This document shows positions 23,301-31,446 of a stretch of DNA of 38,534 nucleotides, piece by piece; position 1 is the first letter of the stretch; each line of letters starts with the position of its first letter. The DNA lies in contig NZ_SMKZ01000061.1 in the NCBI RefSeq assembly GCF_004349065.1, positions 1-38,534 of the forward strand. Direction: 5' to 3'. The notes below the pieces were generated by a model. It did not search any database and had not been told where the DNA came from. It was given only the letters and a program-made list of their open reading frames with translations. The DNA is from Jiangella asiatica. Its GTDB lineage: Bacteria > Actinomycetota > Actinomycetes > Jiangellales > Jiangellaceae. The position numbers and the translations under genes are program-made.

Positions 23301-23861
23301 ATGGCCGAGAACACCGGAGCGCCCCTCACCGTGATCGCCGCCTCCCTGCAGCGCGAGCGGCGCCGCGTCGGGCTGTCCCTGGCCGAGCTGGCCCGCCGCG
23401 CCGGCATCGCCAAGTCGACGCTGTCGCAGCTGGAGTCGGCGACGGGCAACCCGAGCGTCGAGACGTTGTGGGCGCTCAGCGTCGCCCTCGACGTCCCCTT
23501 CGCCCACCTGGTCGAGCCACAGCGGCCGAAGGTGCAGGTCATCCGGGCCGGCGAGGGTCCGGGTGTGGCGTCGGAGCGATCGGACTACGTCGCGACGGTG
23601 CTGTCGGCGAGTCCGCCGAACGCCCGCCGCGACATCTACCGCGTCGCCGCCCAGCCGGGTGAGCCGCGCGAGTCCGAACCCCACATGCCCGGCGTGGTCG
23701 AGCACGTGGTGCTGAGCTCCGGCCGTGCGCTGGTCGGCCTCACCGACGACCCAGTCGAGCTGCTGCCCGGCGACTACGTCGCCTACCCCGGCGACCTGCC
23801 CCACGTGTTCCGGGCGCTCGCGCCGGACACCGTGGCCGTGCTGGTCTCCGAACACGTCTGA
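23301..23861 (+). CDS. XRE-family regulator with C-terminal cupin
   Basis: 186 aa from ATG 23301 (GTG 23256 is possible). The helix-turn-helix reads GLSLAELARRAGIAKSTLSQ (residues about 25-44). The C-terminal cupin (about 110-180) includes MPGVVEHVVLSSG, LLPGDYVAYPGDLPHVF and VAVLVSEHV. The cupin would sense a small ligand, plausibly an amino acid. Its divergent position to azlCD suggests it represses that exporter until the substrate builds up. Confidence 0.87.
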   Translation: MAENTGAPLTVIAASLQRERRRVGLSLAELARRAGIAKSTLSQLESATGNPSVETLWALSVALDVPFAHLVEPQRPKVQVIRAGEGPGVASERSDYVATVLSASPPNARRDIYRVAAQPGEPRESEPHMPGVVEHVVLSSGRALVGLTDDPVELLPGDYVAYPGDLPHVFRALAPDTVAVLVSEHV

Positions 23862-23878
23862 GATTCCACCGCCGCCGC

Positions 23879-23907
23879 TGTCGAAATCGTTGCCGCCCGC
23901 GTGTCGA
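23879..23907 (+). promoter_or_regulatory. Candidate ECF sigma promoter of the DGPF-sigma operon
   Basis: TGTCGA occurs at 23879-23884 and again at 23902-23907 with 17 bp between, -35/-10 spacing. I recall that ECF42 promoters carry TGTCGA in the -35 region, so this may be the sigma factor's own target. The start codon at 23948 lies about 40 bp further on. The spacing and repeat are directly visible. The link to ECF42 rests on memory of the published motif. Confidence 0.45.
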
Positions 23908-23947
23908 GGAGATGAACGAACACACGACACCGAGGGAGACGACCGAG

Positions 23948-25027
23948 ATGACCGAGACGTTCGAGTTCCGCTGGGAGGGCGAGCTGCGGGCCACGCCCGA
24001 GCAGGTCTGGGACGCGATCACCGTGCACGCCGGCGGCTGGCTGTGGCCGATCAGCTACGAGCCACGGGTCGGCGGGGCGGCGCGCGGGCTGACCGCGCGA
24101 GGCACCGTGACTTCCTGGGACCCGCCCCGGCACTTCGCGACCGAAGGGCCGGACCGCGGCGGGCTCAACCAGCTGGACTGCGTGCTGACCCCGTCGAAAA
24201 CCGGCACCCACCTGGCCTACCGGCACCGTGGCCGCGCTGACGACGCTCAGGAGGTCGCGGCCGGGAGCGAGCACACGAAGTTCTACTACCACTCGCTCGG
24301 CGAGTACGTGCGCCACTTCGCCGGCCGGGAGGCCGCGTACGTGTCCGCCGACGGGCCCGAGTCGTCGGCCGCCGGTGGCTTCGCGGCGGTCCGCCGCGCC
24401 TTGGGCGTCCCTGACGACGTCAGCGCCGGCGACGCGGTCCGGCTCACCCCGCCTGGCCTGCCGGCGATCGACGGCGTCGTCGACTACCTGACGCCGGAGT
24501 TCCTCGGCGTCCGAACCGGCGACGCGCTGTACCGTGTCTACGGCCGGGGCGCTTGGGGCTGGCCGGTCGGCGTGGCACACCACCTGTTCGCCGACGGAGT
24601 CGACCGCGACGCCACCGAGCGGGCCTGGCAGACCTGGCTGAACGAGTTGTTCTCCTCCGAGAGGGATTCTCCGATGACGCAGTACGCGGTCCTCATCTAC
24701 GAGCGCGAGGCGCCCGGCGGCACCGCGCCCGAGCTGCCGCCGGAGGTGATCGCGGCTCACGAGAAGCTGCCGGAACGCATCGTCGCCGCCGGCGGCCGCG
24801 AGGTCGGCGGCCTCGCGCTGGAGCCCAGCTCCACCGCCACCTCGATCCGCGGCGACCTCGTCACCGACGGGCCGTTCATCGAGACCAAGGAGGTCCTGGC
24901 CGGCGTGTTCATCATCGAGGCCCGCGACCTCGACCACGCGATCGAGCTGGCCCGGATGACCCCGATCGTCGACGGCGGGGTCGAGGTGCGCCCGCTGCTC
25001 GGCCTGGATTTCCAGGGCCTGTCCTGA
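23948..25027 (+). CDS. SRPBCC domain fused to YCII/DGPF domain
   Basis: 359 aa from ATG 23948, which has GAGGGAG 10 bases upstream. The upstream in-frame ATG at 23912 has its purine run directly against the codon. Residues about 1-240 are an SRPBCC/AHSA1-like protein: TFEFRWEGELRATPEQVWDA, VGGAARGLTARG, SEHTKFYYHSLGEYV. Residues 243-359 are a complete YCII-related DGPF protein: MTQYAVLIYERE, then TDGPFIETKEVLAGVFIIEA. DGPF proteins are the standard partners of ECF42 sigma factors and are normally free-standing. Here Met243 is in frame with no stop before it and has GAGAGG upstream. Either a true fusion or a second product from an internal start is possible. It overlaps the sigma gene by four bases. 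Confidence 0.82.
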   Translation: MTETFEFRWEGELRATPEQVWDAITVHAGGWLWPISYEPRVGGAARGLTARGTVTSWDPPRHFATEGPDRGGLNQLDCVLTPSKTGTHLAYRHRGRADDAQEVAAGSEHTKFYYHSLGEYVRHFAGREAAYVSADGPESSAAGGFAAVRRALGVPDDVSAGDAVRLTPPGLPAIDGVVDYLTPEFLGVRTGDALYRVYGRGAWGWPVGVAHHLFADGVDRDATERAWQTWLNELFSSERDSPMTQYAVLIYEREAPGGTAPELPPEVIAAHEKLPERIVAAGGREVGGLALEPSSTATSIRGDLVTDGPFIETKEVLAGVFIIEARDLDHAIELARMTPIVDGGVEVRPLLGLDFQGLS

Positions 25028-26295
25028 GGGTCGAGGAGGCGGTCGCCGACGCGCACCGTCGCGAGTGGACCTTCGTGCTCGCCGCCACGGTGCGCGTCAC
25101 GCGCGACATGGACACCGCCGAGGAGGCGGTGCAGGAGGCCTACGTCCAGGCGCTCACGTCGTGGGCCGCCGACGGTGTCCCGGACCGGCCCGGCGCGTGG
25201 CTCACCACGGTCGCCCGCCGCACCGCACTCAACGTGCTGCGGCGGCAGCGCACCCTGCGGGCCAAGCTGCCGCTCCTGCTCGAACCGCCCGACGACGACG
25301 GCGTGGGGTCCGGCGTCGCGGGCGGTGCGGGTGACGACGGCGCCGCCATCCCGGACGACCGGCTGCGGCTGATCTTCACCTGCTGCCACCCCGCGCTCGC
25401 GGAGGAGGCCCGCGTCGCGCTCACGCTCCGGCTGGTCTGCGGGGTGCCGACGGCGGACGTCGCGCACGCGTTCCTGGTCTCCGAGACGACCATGGCCGCC
25501 CGCATCACCCGGGCGAAGAAGAAGATCGCGACCGCACGCATCCGCTACGCGGTGCCGTCGCCGGCCGAGCTGCCGGCCCGGCTGCACACCGTCCTGACCG
25601 TGATCCACCTGCTCCACGCGACCGGCCACACCGCCCACTCCGGGTCCGGTCTGGTCCGCGACGAGCTCGCCGACCGCGCCCTGGACCTGGCCCGGGTGCT
25701 GCGGCTCCTGCTGCCGGCCGAGCGGGAGACGGCCGGGCTGCTGGCGCTGCTGCTGGCTCACCACGCCCGCCGGGCCACCCGTACCGACGACACCGGCCGA
25801 CTGCTCCGGATGGACGAACAGGACCGCTCGGCCTGGGACCGCGTGATCATCGATGAGGCCGACCGGCTCGTCGTCGACGCGCTCACCGCCGGGCCACCGG
25901 GACGGTTCACACTGCAGGCGGCGATCGCGGCCCTGCACGCCCAGGCCTCCAGCTACGCCGAGACCGACTGGCCGCAGATCCGCACCCTCTACGACACGCT
26001 CCTGCGGGTCTGGCCGTCGCCGGTCGTAGCCCTGAACCGCGCCGTGGCGGTGTCGATGGTGGACGGGCCGGCCGCGGCGCTGGCCGAGGTCGAGGCCCTG
26101 GAGCGTGACACCAGGCTGGACGGCTACCGGTACCTGCCGGCCACCAAGGCCGACCTGCTGAGTCGCCTGGGCCGGCACGCCGAGGCCGCCGACGCCTACC
26201 GGGCCGCGCTGGCGCTCACCGGGAACCTCGCCGAGCAGGAGTTCCTCGCCGACCGGATCACCCGCAGCGACGCCGCTCCCGCCCCTCCCCCGTGA
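25024..26295 (+). CDS. ECF42-type RNA polymerase sigma factor with C-terminal extension
   Basis: About 423 aa. Sigma region 2 reads HRREWTFVLAATVRVTRDMD and AEEAVQEAYVQALTSW. Region 4 reads LIFTCCHPALAEEARVALTL, VADV-type helix AHAFLVSETTMAARITRAKK. The long C-terminal half (FTLQAAIAALHAQA, VVALNRAVAVSMVDGPAAAL, TKADLLSRLGRHAEAADAYR) is the TPR-like domain of ECF42, which replaces an anti-sigma factor. It lies beside a DGPF protein as is typical. No ATG, GTG or TTG allows the conserved VEEAVADAHRREW to be included. CTG 25024, overlapping the upstream TGA as CTGA, is the best start. The alternative is a GTG about 17 codons later that would cut into region 2. Confidence 0.88.
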   Translation: MRVEEAVADAHRREWTFVLAATVRVTRDMDTAEEAVQEAYVQALTSWAADGVPDRPGAWLTTVARRTALNVLRRQRTLRAKLPLLLEPPDDDGVGSGVAGGAGDDGAAIPDDRLRLIFTCCHPALAEEARVALTLRLVCGVPTADVAHAFLVSETTMAARITRAKKKIATARIRYAVPSPAELPARLHTVLTVIHLLHATGHTAHSGSGLVRDELADRALDLARVLRLLLPAERETAGLLALLLAHHARRATRTDDTGRLLRMDEQDRSAWDRVIIDEADRLVVDALTAGPPGRFTLQAAIAALHAQASSYAETDWPQIRTLYDTLLRVWPSPVVALNRAVAVSMVDGPAAALAEVEALERDTRLDGYRYLPATKADLLSRLGRHAEAADAYRAALALTGNLAEQEFLADRITRSDAAPAPPP

Positions 26296-26320
26296 TCATG
26301 GTCAGGTGGGCGGTCTGGGA

Positions 26321-27130
26321 TCAGGCTGATGACCAGTGCGCCGGGTGAGCCAGCGACGGCGGCAGTACCGTGTCGCCGTCGCCGCCGGCGGCGTCGACCT
26401 GCGCCTGGGTGAGGAAGATCGCGGTGTCGAGCCGGGCGCCGGACAGGTCCGCGCCGCGCAGTTCCGCCCCGATCAGGTCGGCCCGTCGCACGTCGGCGCC
26501 GCGCAGGTCGGCACCGAGGAGCAGCGCACCGCGCAGGTCCGCCCCGACGAGGTCGGCCCGGCGGAGCTTGGCACCGATGAGGTCGGCGCGGCGCAAGTCG
26601 CGGCCATGGTGGTCGGCGCGCACCAGCGTGCTCACCTCGCGCAGCAGCAGGTCGGCTGCCGTTCGGTGCGCATCCACGTCGACGGACGCCAGCTCGTCCG
26701 GCGCGAGCGCGGTCAGCGCGTCGATCGAGGCGAAGGCCGCGCCGATCCGCTCCCGCAATTGCCGGTCCGGCGCGAGCGACCCCGCCTGCGTCAGGTACCA
26801 CAGCAGCTCGTGCAGGTGCCGCATCGTGGTGAAGCTGGCGAACATGGCGTCGGCCAGCTCCGGTGACGACCGCCAGTCGCCGCCGCCGAACGTCACCTGC
26901 ACGACCTGCTGTCCGGCGCCGAAGCAGTCGTAGACCGTGCAGCCGGGGAAGCCGCGCTCGCGGAGCCGGTCGTGGATGCCGCACCCGAAGTCCGTGCGCA
27001 GGTTCGGGCACGGCTGGCCGGCCGGCTTGTCGACGGCGAAGTCCGCGGACCTCGTCAACTCCGGCACGACGCAGCACAGGCCGGCGCAGCGCGAACAGTC
27101 GGCGCGCAGCCGGACGGCGTGGTCGGGCAC
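26321..27130 (-). CDS. Pentapeptide-repeat protein with N-terminal cysteine cluster
   Basis: 269 aa. The N-terminus holds a metal-binding-like cluster: ADCSRCAGLCC (Cys12, 15, 19, 20), then CPNLRTDFGCGIHD and FPGCTVYDCFG, close to the YkgJ CxxCxxxCC type and likely to bind zinc or an iron-sulfur centre. A helical middle follows. Residues about 175-240 are pentapeptide repeats (DLRRADLIGAKLRRADLVGA, ADLRGADVRRADL), which fold as a right-handed beta-helix. Some such helices mimic DNA and bind gyrase, but most have unknown roles. It lies just after Ku in the same direction. Function unknown. Confidence 0.8.
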   Translation of the reverse strand: MPDHAVRLRADCSRCAGLCCVVPELTRSADFAVDKPAGQPCPNLRTDFGCGIHDRLRERGFPGCTVYDCFGAGQQVVQVTFGGGDWRSSPELADAMFASFTTMRHLHELLWYLTQAGSLAPDRQLRERIGAAFASIDALTALAPDELASVDVDAHRTAADLLLREVSTLVRADHHGRDLRRADLIGAKLRRADLVGADLRGALLLGADLRGADVRRADLIGAELRGADLSGARLDTAIFLTQAQVDAAGGDGDTVLPPSLAHPAHWSSA

Positions 27131-27154
27131 GCAGTCGAGTGTGTCAGGCCGACC

Positions 27155-27189
27155 CCGCCGGACGTACCTGTCGTGGCGGTACGGCGGGC
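27155..27189 (-). terminator. Hairpin between Ku and the pentapeptide gene
   Basis: CCCGC (27155-27159) with GCGGG (27185-27189), and CGTACC (27164-27169) with GGTACG (27179-27184), form one stem with a 4-nt bulge and a 9-nt loop. No T-run follows. It may be a weak terminator or an mRNA end-protecting hairpin in the 102-bp gap. Confidence 0.35.
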
Positions 27190-27232
27190 TCTCGCCCCAT
27201 CCCCGGTCCGGCTCCCGCCGGCCGTTCGCCGC

Positions 27233-28114
27233 TCAGGCGGCCGCCTTCTTCTTCGTCGTCTTCCGGCCCTTGGAGGTCCGGGTGCCGCCGCTCTTCGTAC
27301 CAGCACGCTTCTTCGCGCCGCCGCTCTTCCCGCCGCGGCTCTTCTTCGCCGCTTCCACGCTCTCCTGCAGGGCCGTCACCAGGTCGCTCACCTCAGTGGC
27401 GGCCGGCGCGCTCTCGACCACGACCTCCTCGCCCTCACGCTTGGCGTCGACGAGCTCCTTCACCCGCTCGGTGTAGGTGTCGTGGTACGCCTCGGGCTTC
27501 CAAGGCTCGGTCATCGCGTCGATGAGGTCGACGGCCATCTGCAGCTGTTTGCGGCCGGCCCGGGCATCGGGCAGGTTGCCGACGGTCTTCGCCGCGTCGC
27601 GGATCTCGTCGGCGAAGTACATCGTCTCGAGCACCAGAACCTTGTCCGACGCGCGGATCGCGGCCAGGTACTCCTTGCTGCGCATCACGAACGTCGCGAC
27701 GGCGGCCCGGTTGGTCTTCTCCAGGGCGGCGCGGAGCAGCGCGTAGGAGGAGGTGTTCTCCTCGTCGGCCGGCCCGAGGTAGTAGCTCTTCTGGAAGAGC
27801 ATCGGGTCCACGTCGGCCAGGTCGACGAACTGGGCGATATCCAACGAACGCGACTTGCCCGGTGCGATGTCGGTCAGCTCGTCCGGCTCGACGATGACAT
27901 GCTCGCCGCCGCCGACGTCGTGGCCCTTCACGATGTCCTCGTAGTCCACCTCGCGGCCGGTCCGTTCGTTGACCCGCTTGTAGCGGATGCGGTCGGACGT
28001 GCCGCGCTGGAACTGGTGGAAGTCGACCTCGTGCTCGTCGGTGGCCGAGTACATCGCGACCGGGATCGACACCAGCCCGAAGCTGATGTAGCCCTTCCAG
28101 ATCGACCGTGCCAC
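27233..28114 (-). CDS. ku: Ku protein, non-homologous end joining
   Basis: 293 aa from GTG 28114, with GGGAGG upstream. The core matches bacterial Ku: RSIWKGYISFGLVSIPVAMY, HQFQRGTSDRIRYKRV, DYEDIVKGHDV, FQKSYYLGP and MRSKEYLAAIR. Residues about 1-250 form the ring that threads DNA ends. The final ~45 residues are a Lys/Arg/Gly tail (KKSRGGKSGGAKK, KTTKKKAAA) typical of actinobacterial Ku, which strengthens DNA binding and recruits ligase D. No ligD is in the window. A hemerythrin gene lies 25 bp upstream on the same strand. Confidence 0.95.
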   Translation of the reverse strand: MARSIWKGYISFGLVSIPVAMYSATDEHEVDFHQFQRGTSDRIRYKRVNERTGREVDYEDIVKGHDVGGGEHVIVEPDELTDIAPGKSRSLDIAQFVDLADVDPMLFQKSYYLGPADEENTSSYALLRAALEKTNRAAVATFVMRSKEYLAAIRASDKVLVLETMYFADEIRDAAKTVGNLPDARAGRKQLQMAVDLIDAMTEPWKPEAYHDTYTERVKELVDAKREGEEVVVESAPAATEVSDLVTALQESVEAAKKSRGGKSGGAKKRAGTKSGGTRTSKGRKTTKKKAAA

Positions 28115-28139
28115 GTGGCCTCCCAGCTGCGCGGGTGCG

Positions 28140-28694
28140 TCAGTCCGGACGCACCGTCTCCATCAGCTCTTCCTTGGTCATCGACCCGACGCCCTCCTCG
28201 CCGAGGTTGCGGGCCTGCTGGGCCAGCTCCTCGCGGGTGGCCTCACCCGGCTTCTCGCCCAGGTGCTCGGCGCGCGCGGTCAGGAACGCCTCGCCGAGCT
28301 CGGCCCGCCGCTGGTCGCTGAGCCGTTCACGCATGCCGGGGAGGACGGTCTTCTCCTCCTCCTCGACGTGGTGGCTGACGGAGTCGACCAGCTCCTGGAG
28401 CACCGACTCGTACTCCGGTGCCCGCGCGTCCATCGCCTTCAGCCGCTCGAGGATCGCTTCGGCCTCGGCGTGCTCCTCCTGGCTGTGCGCCACCTCGTCG
28501 GTCTCGCCGGCCTCGTCGCGGGCGACCGGGTACACCTCGGACTCCTCGGCTCTGCTGTGCGCCACCAGCAGCGCGGTCACCTCGGTGAGCGCGAGCTCTC
28601 GCTGGCCCGGATCGGTGCGCAGCAGCTCGAACAACCGCTCCACCTCTCGGTGATCCTTCATGATCAGGTCGACGACATCGTGAGGTTCGCTCAT
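28140..28694 (-). CDS. Hemerythrin HHE-domain protein
   Basis: 184 aa. The iron-ligand pattern of HHE proteins is visible: DLIMKDHREVERLFELL (His15), LLVAHSRAEESEVYP (His-Glu), HSQEEHAEAEAILERL and VSHHVEEEEKTVLPGM. A C-terminal segment (REELAQQARNLGEEGVGSMT) may be a helical tail. Such proteins bind O2, NO or peroxide through a di-iron site and serve in stress sensing or protection. It probably shares a transcript with Ku, which suggests a damage or desiccation response. It is divergent from the FMN reductase gene. Confidence 0.88.
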   Translation of the reverse strand: MSEPHDVVDLIMKDHREVERLFELLRTDPGQRELALTEVTALLVAHSRAEESEVYPVARDEAGETDEVAHSQEEHAEAEAILERLKAMDARAPEYESVLQELVDSVSHHVEEEEKTVLPGMRERLSDQRRAELGEAFLTARAEHLGEKPGEATREELAQQARNLGEEGVGSMTKEELMETVRPD

Positions 28695-28797
28695 GCCGAT
28701 GCGTTACCCGGTCGCGCGTCGGGCTAACGGCGCACGCGTGGCCGCATGCCGGGGCCGTCACCGGGTACCTGACGCAGCAGCCGACGGAGGGAGTGCC

Positions 28798-29406
28798 GTG
28801 AAAGCCGTGGTCTTGAACTGCACGCTCAAGGCGTCGCCGGAGCCGTCCAACACCGGCGCGCTGGCCGCCGTCGTCGTCGAAGGGCTGGAGAGCCGCGGCG
28901 TCACCGTCTCCACGTTCCGGCTCGCGGACCTGAAGGTGCCACCAGGCGTGGCGACCGACCTCGGGGACGGCGACGACTGGCCGGGCATCCACGAGGCGAT
29001 CCTCGACTCCGAGATCCTCGTGCTCGCGACACCGACCTGGGTGGGCCGGCCGTCGTCGCTGGCACAGCGAGCGCTGGAGCGCATGGACGCGATGATCTCC
29101 GAGACCGATGACCGCGGCCGCCCCGTCGCATTCGACCGGGTCGCCGGAGTCGTCGTCACCGGCAACGAGGACGGCGCCCATCACGTCATCTCCGAGCTGT
29201 GCGGCGGCATGATGGACATCGGCTTCACCATTCCGGCGCAGTCATGGACGTACTGGCACCTCGGACCGGGCCCGGGGCCGAACTACCTCGACACCGAGCA
29301 GGGCCATGACTGGTCGCGCTCGACCGGCCACACCATGGCGGCGAACCTCGTCGCCGTGGCGAGCGCACTGGCCGCCGCGCCCATCCCAGCCCCGCCGTCG
29401 AGTTGA
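28798..29406 (+). CDS. NADPH-dependent FMN reductase / flavodoxin-like protein
   Basis: 202 aa from GTG 28798, with GGAGGGAG upstream. It shows the flavodoxin-like fold: VKAVVLNCTLKASPEPSNTG at the FMN phosphate loop, ILVLATPTWVGRPSSLAQRA at the flavin ring, and VAGVVVTGNEDGAHHV. The pattern matches NAD(P)H-dependent FMN reductases or flavodoxin-family oxidoreductases that pass electrons to quinones or iron proteins. It is followed 15 bp later by a Rieske/FAD oxidoreductase and probably shares its transcript. Confidence 0.85.
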   Translation: MKAVVLNCTLKASPEPSNTGALAAVVVEGLESRGVTVSTFRLADLKVPPGVATDLGDGDDWPGIHEAILDSEILVLATPTWVGRPSSLAQRALERMDAMISETDDRGRPVAFDRVAGVVVTGNEDGAHHVISELCGGMMDIGFTIPAQSWTYWHLGPGPGPNYLDTEQGHDWSRSTGHTMAANLVAVASALAAAPIPAPPSS

Positions 29407-29421
29407 GGACACGTACCGGCC

Positions 29422-30933
29422 ATGTCGAACCCTTCGTACTGGATGACCAGCACCGACGACTCGGAGCCGGCGCACCCGCCGGCCACGCCGCCACCGGACG
29501 TGGACGTCGTGGTCCTCGGCGCGGGCATCGCCGGCATCACGACGGCGTACCTCCTGCGCCAAGCGGGGCGGACGGTCGCACTGATCGAGGCCGACCGGCT
29601 CGCCGCCGGCGTCACCGGGCACACCACGGCTAAGGTGACCAGCCAGCACGGCGCGATCTACGCGCAGCTGGGCCGCTCGTTCGGCCCGGACACCGCTCGC
29701 GCGTACGGTGCCGGACAGCAGCTCGCCCGCGAGTGGATCGTGTCGGAGGCCGCCGTGCTGGGCGCGGACGCCGACCTCTCCCCGCGGGACAGCTACACCT
29801 TCGTGGAGCGTGACTCCTCCGCCGACGGCCAACGTCGCGAGGCCACGGCGGCGGCCGAGGCCGGGCTGCCGGCGGAGTACGTCACTGACACCGGGCTCCC
29901 GTTCCCGGTGGCCGGCGCGGTGCGCTTCACCGGGCAGGCCCAGTTCCACCCGCGCCGCTGGCTGCTCGCCCTGGCCGCACGGCTGCCCGGCGACGGTGGC
30001 TACGTGCTCACCGGGACCCGCGCGACCCGGCTCACCGAGGGCGACCCGTGCGTCGTCGACACGACGGCCGGTCCGGTGCGCGGCCGGCACGTCGTCGTCG
30101 CGACCCACTACCCGGTCTTCGACCGGGGCCTCTACTTCGCCCGGCTCGAGCCGCGCCGCGATCTCGTCGTCGCCGCCCCGACGGACGCGGGGGACGCGCC
30201 GGCCGGCATGTACATCAGCACCGAGGACCGGCACTCAGTCCGGACCACCCCGCTCGACGACGGCCGGGTGCTGCTGATCGTCGGCGGCGAGGCACACCGC
30301 GTCGGCGCCCACGTCAGCGTCGCGGCCCGGTACGAGCGCCTCGAGCGGTGGGCCCGCGAACGGTTCCGGGTCGAGCGCTTCTCCCACCGCTGGCTCGCGC
30401 ACGACCTGACCAGCGTCGACACTCTCCCCTACATCGGCCGGTACCACCCCTTCACCCGGAACGTCTGGGTGGCCACCGGCTTCGGCCACTGGGGCATGAC
30501 CAACGGCACCCTGGCCGGTGTGCTGCTGCGCGACCTCATCACCGGTGTCGACAACCCGCTGGCCGGCGTCTTCGACCCGCTGCGCCGCACCGTCCGGCAG
30601 TCGGCCGCCGAGTTCGCCAAGGCCAACGCCTACGTCGCGGGCCGGTTCGTCGGCGACCGGTTCGACGCGGCCGTCCACCGCGGCACCAACGGCATCGCGC
30701 CCGGTACCGGACGCGTCGTCGGCGACGGCCGCCGCGCCGTCGCCGCCTACCGGGACGAGGCCGGCGCGCTGCACCGTCTCTCCGCCCGCTGCACCCACCT
30801 CGGCTGCCTCGTCACCTTCAACGACGCCGAGCGCACGTGGGACTGCGCATGCCACGGGTCACGGTTCGGACTGGACGGCACGGTGCTGGCCGGGCCCGCG
30901 ATCGAACCGCTCGCCGCCGTCGATCCGGACTGA
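29422..30933 (+). CDS. FAD-dependent oxidoreductase with C-terminal Rieske domain
   Basis: 503 aa. The FAD-binding DAO-type domain starts VDVVVLGAGIAGITTAYLLR (residues about 27-46, GxGxxG) with VALIEADRLAAGVTGHTTAK after it, and VWVATGFGHWGMTNGT closes the FAD fold. The last ~90 residues are a Rieske [2Fe-2S] domain: ARCTHLGCLVTF and WDCACHGSRFGLDGTVL, with both Cys-x-His pairs intact. These fused enzymes are widespread in actinobacteria and likely oxidise an amine or small organic substrate, passing electrons through the Rieske centre. No signal peptide is seen. Exact substrate unknown. Confidence 0.9.
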   Translation: MSNPSYWMTSTDDSEPAHPPATPPPDVDVVVLGAGIAGITTAYLLRQAGRTVALIEADRLAAGVTGHTTAKVTSQHGAIYAQLGRSFGPDTARAYGAGQQLAREWIVSEAAVLGADADLSPRDSYTFVERDSSADGQRREATAAAEAGLPAEYVTDTGLPFPVAGAVRFTGQAQFHPRRWLLALAARLPGDGGYVLTGTRATRLTEGDPCVVDTTAGPVRGRHVVVATHYPVFDRGLYFARLEPRRDLVVAAPTDAGDAPAGMYISTEDRHSVRTTPLDDGRVLLIVGGEAHRVGAHVSVAARYERLERWARERFRVERFSHRWLAHDLTSVDTLPYIGRYHPFTRNVWVATGFGHWGMTNGTLAGVLLRDLITGVDNPLAGVFDPLRRTVRQSAAEFAKANAYVAGRFVGDRFDAAVHRGTNGIAPGTGRVVGDGRRAVAAYRDEAGALHRLSARCTHLGCLVTFNDAERTWDCACHGSRFGLDGTVLAGPAIEPLAAVDPD

Positions 30934-30968
30934 GATCCGCGGCTCCGCTTGATCCGCGGGAGGGTCGT

Positions 30969-31265
30969 CTAGGGCTCGCCCAGCAACGTGCCGAGCGGGC
31001 CGAGGTCGAGATCGAGGTCGCGGACGGTGAGCCCGTAGCGCTCGCGCAGGTCGCGCATCGCCGACTCCAGGTGCATGAGGGCCAGCCCGAGCGCCTCCAC
31101 CTGGTCGTCGGTCAGGTCGCCCTGGTCCACCCGGCGCAGCGCCTGACGCTCCATGAGCTGGCGGATCAGCTCGACGACGGTGAGGACGAGCTTGAACAGG
31201 TCACGCTCGACGGTGTCCGCGTCGGACTCGATGCGCCGCGGCAGCACCCGCACCGGCTCAGTCAT
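30969..31265 (-). CDS. gvpK: Gas vesicle protein GvpK
   Basis: 98 aa. RRIESDADTVERDLFKLVLT, VVELIRQLMERQALRRVD and GDLTDDQVEALGLALMHLE are the GvpK core. It is a small helical accessory protein needed for vesicle assembly in most gvp clusters. It is the last gene of the cluster, and its start overlaps the gvpS stop by 8 bp. A CCGCGG...CCGCGG hairpin at about 30938-30960 lies in the 35-bp gap to the convergent Rieske gene and may end both transcripts. Confidence 0.92.
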   Translation of the reverse strand: MTEPVRVLPRRIESDADTVERDLFKLVLTVVELIRQLMERQALRRVDQGDLTDDQVEALGLALMHLESAMRDLRERYGLTVRDLDLDLGPLGTLLGEP

Positions 31266-31446
31266 CGGACCCCTCCGCCCGGATCGAGGTCAGCAGCGCC
31301 CGCAGCTCGACGCGCACGAGGTCGACGCCGGCGAGGGAGATCGTGACGTCCCCGGCCAGCACCACGCCGGTGCCGAGCAATCGGTCCAGCAGGTCGACCA
31401 GCGAGATCTGGGCGTTCGTGTCCGAGCGCGGCGGTGCGACCGTCAT
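31258..31446 (-). CDS. gvpS: GvpA/J-family minor protein GvpS
   Basis: 62 aa: ISLVDLLDRLLGTGVVLAGD and VTISLAGVDLVRVELRALLT. This is a short member of the GvpA/J/M family with the alpha-beta-beta-alpha core, in the position and length of actinobacterial GvpS. It probably caps or nucleates the shell rather than building it. It overlaps gvpL (ATGA) and gvpK. Confidence 0.85.
   Translation of the reverse strand: MTVAPPRSDTNAQISLVDLLDRLLGTGVVLAGDVTISLAGVDLVRVELRALLTSIRAEGSDD

Noticed and set aside
23912-23947. ATG 23912 as the start of the SRPBCC-DGPF protein.
   Set aside because: Its purine run touches the ATG with no spacing, and the extra 12 residues are polar and not family-like. ATG 23948 has a spaced GAGGGAG.
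26291-26340. TGATCATGGTCAGG after the sigma gene as a third copy of the palindromic repeat.
   Set aside because: It lacks part of the arm (AGTTGG) and no matching second arm follows. The resemblance is only about 14 bases.
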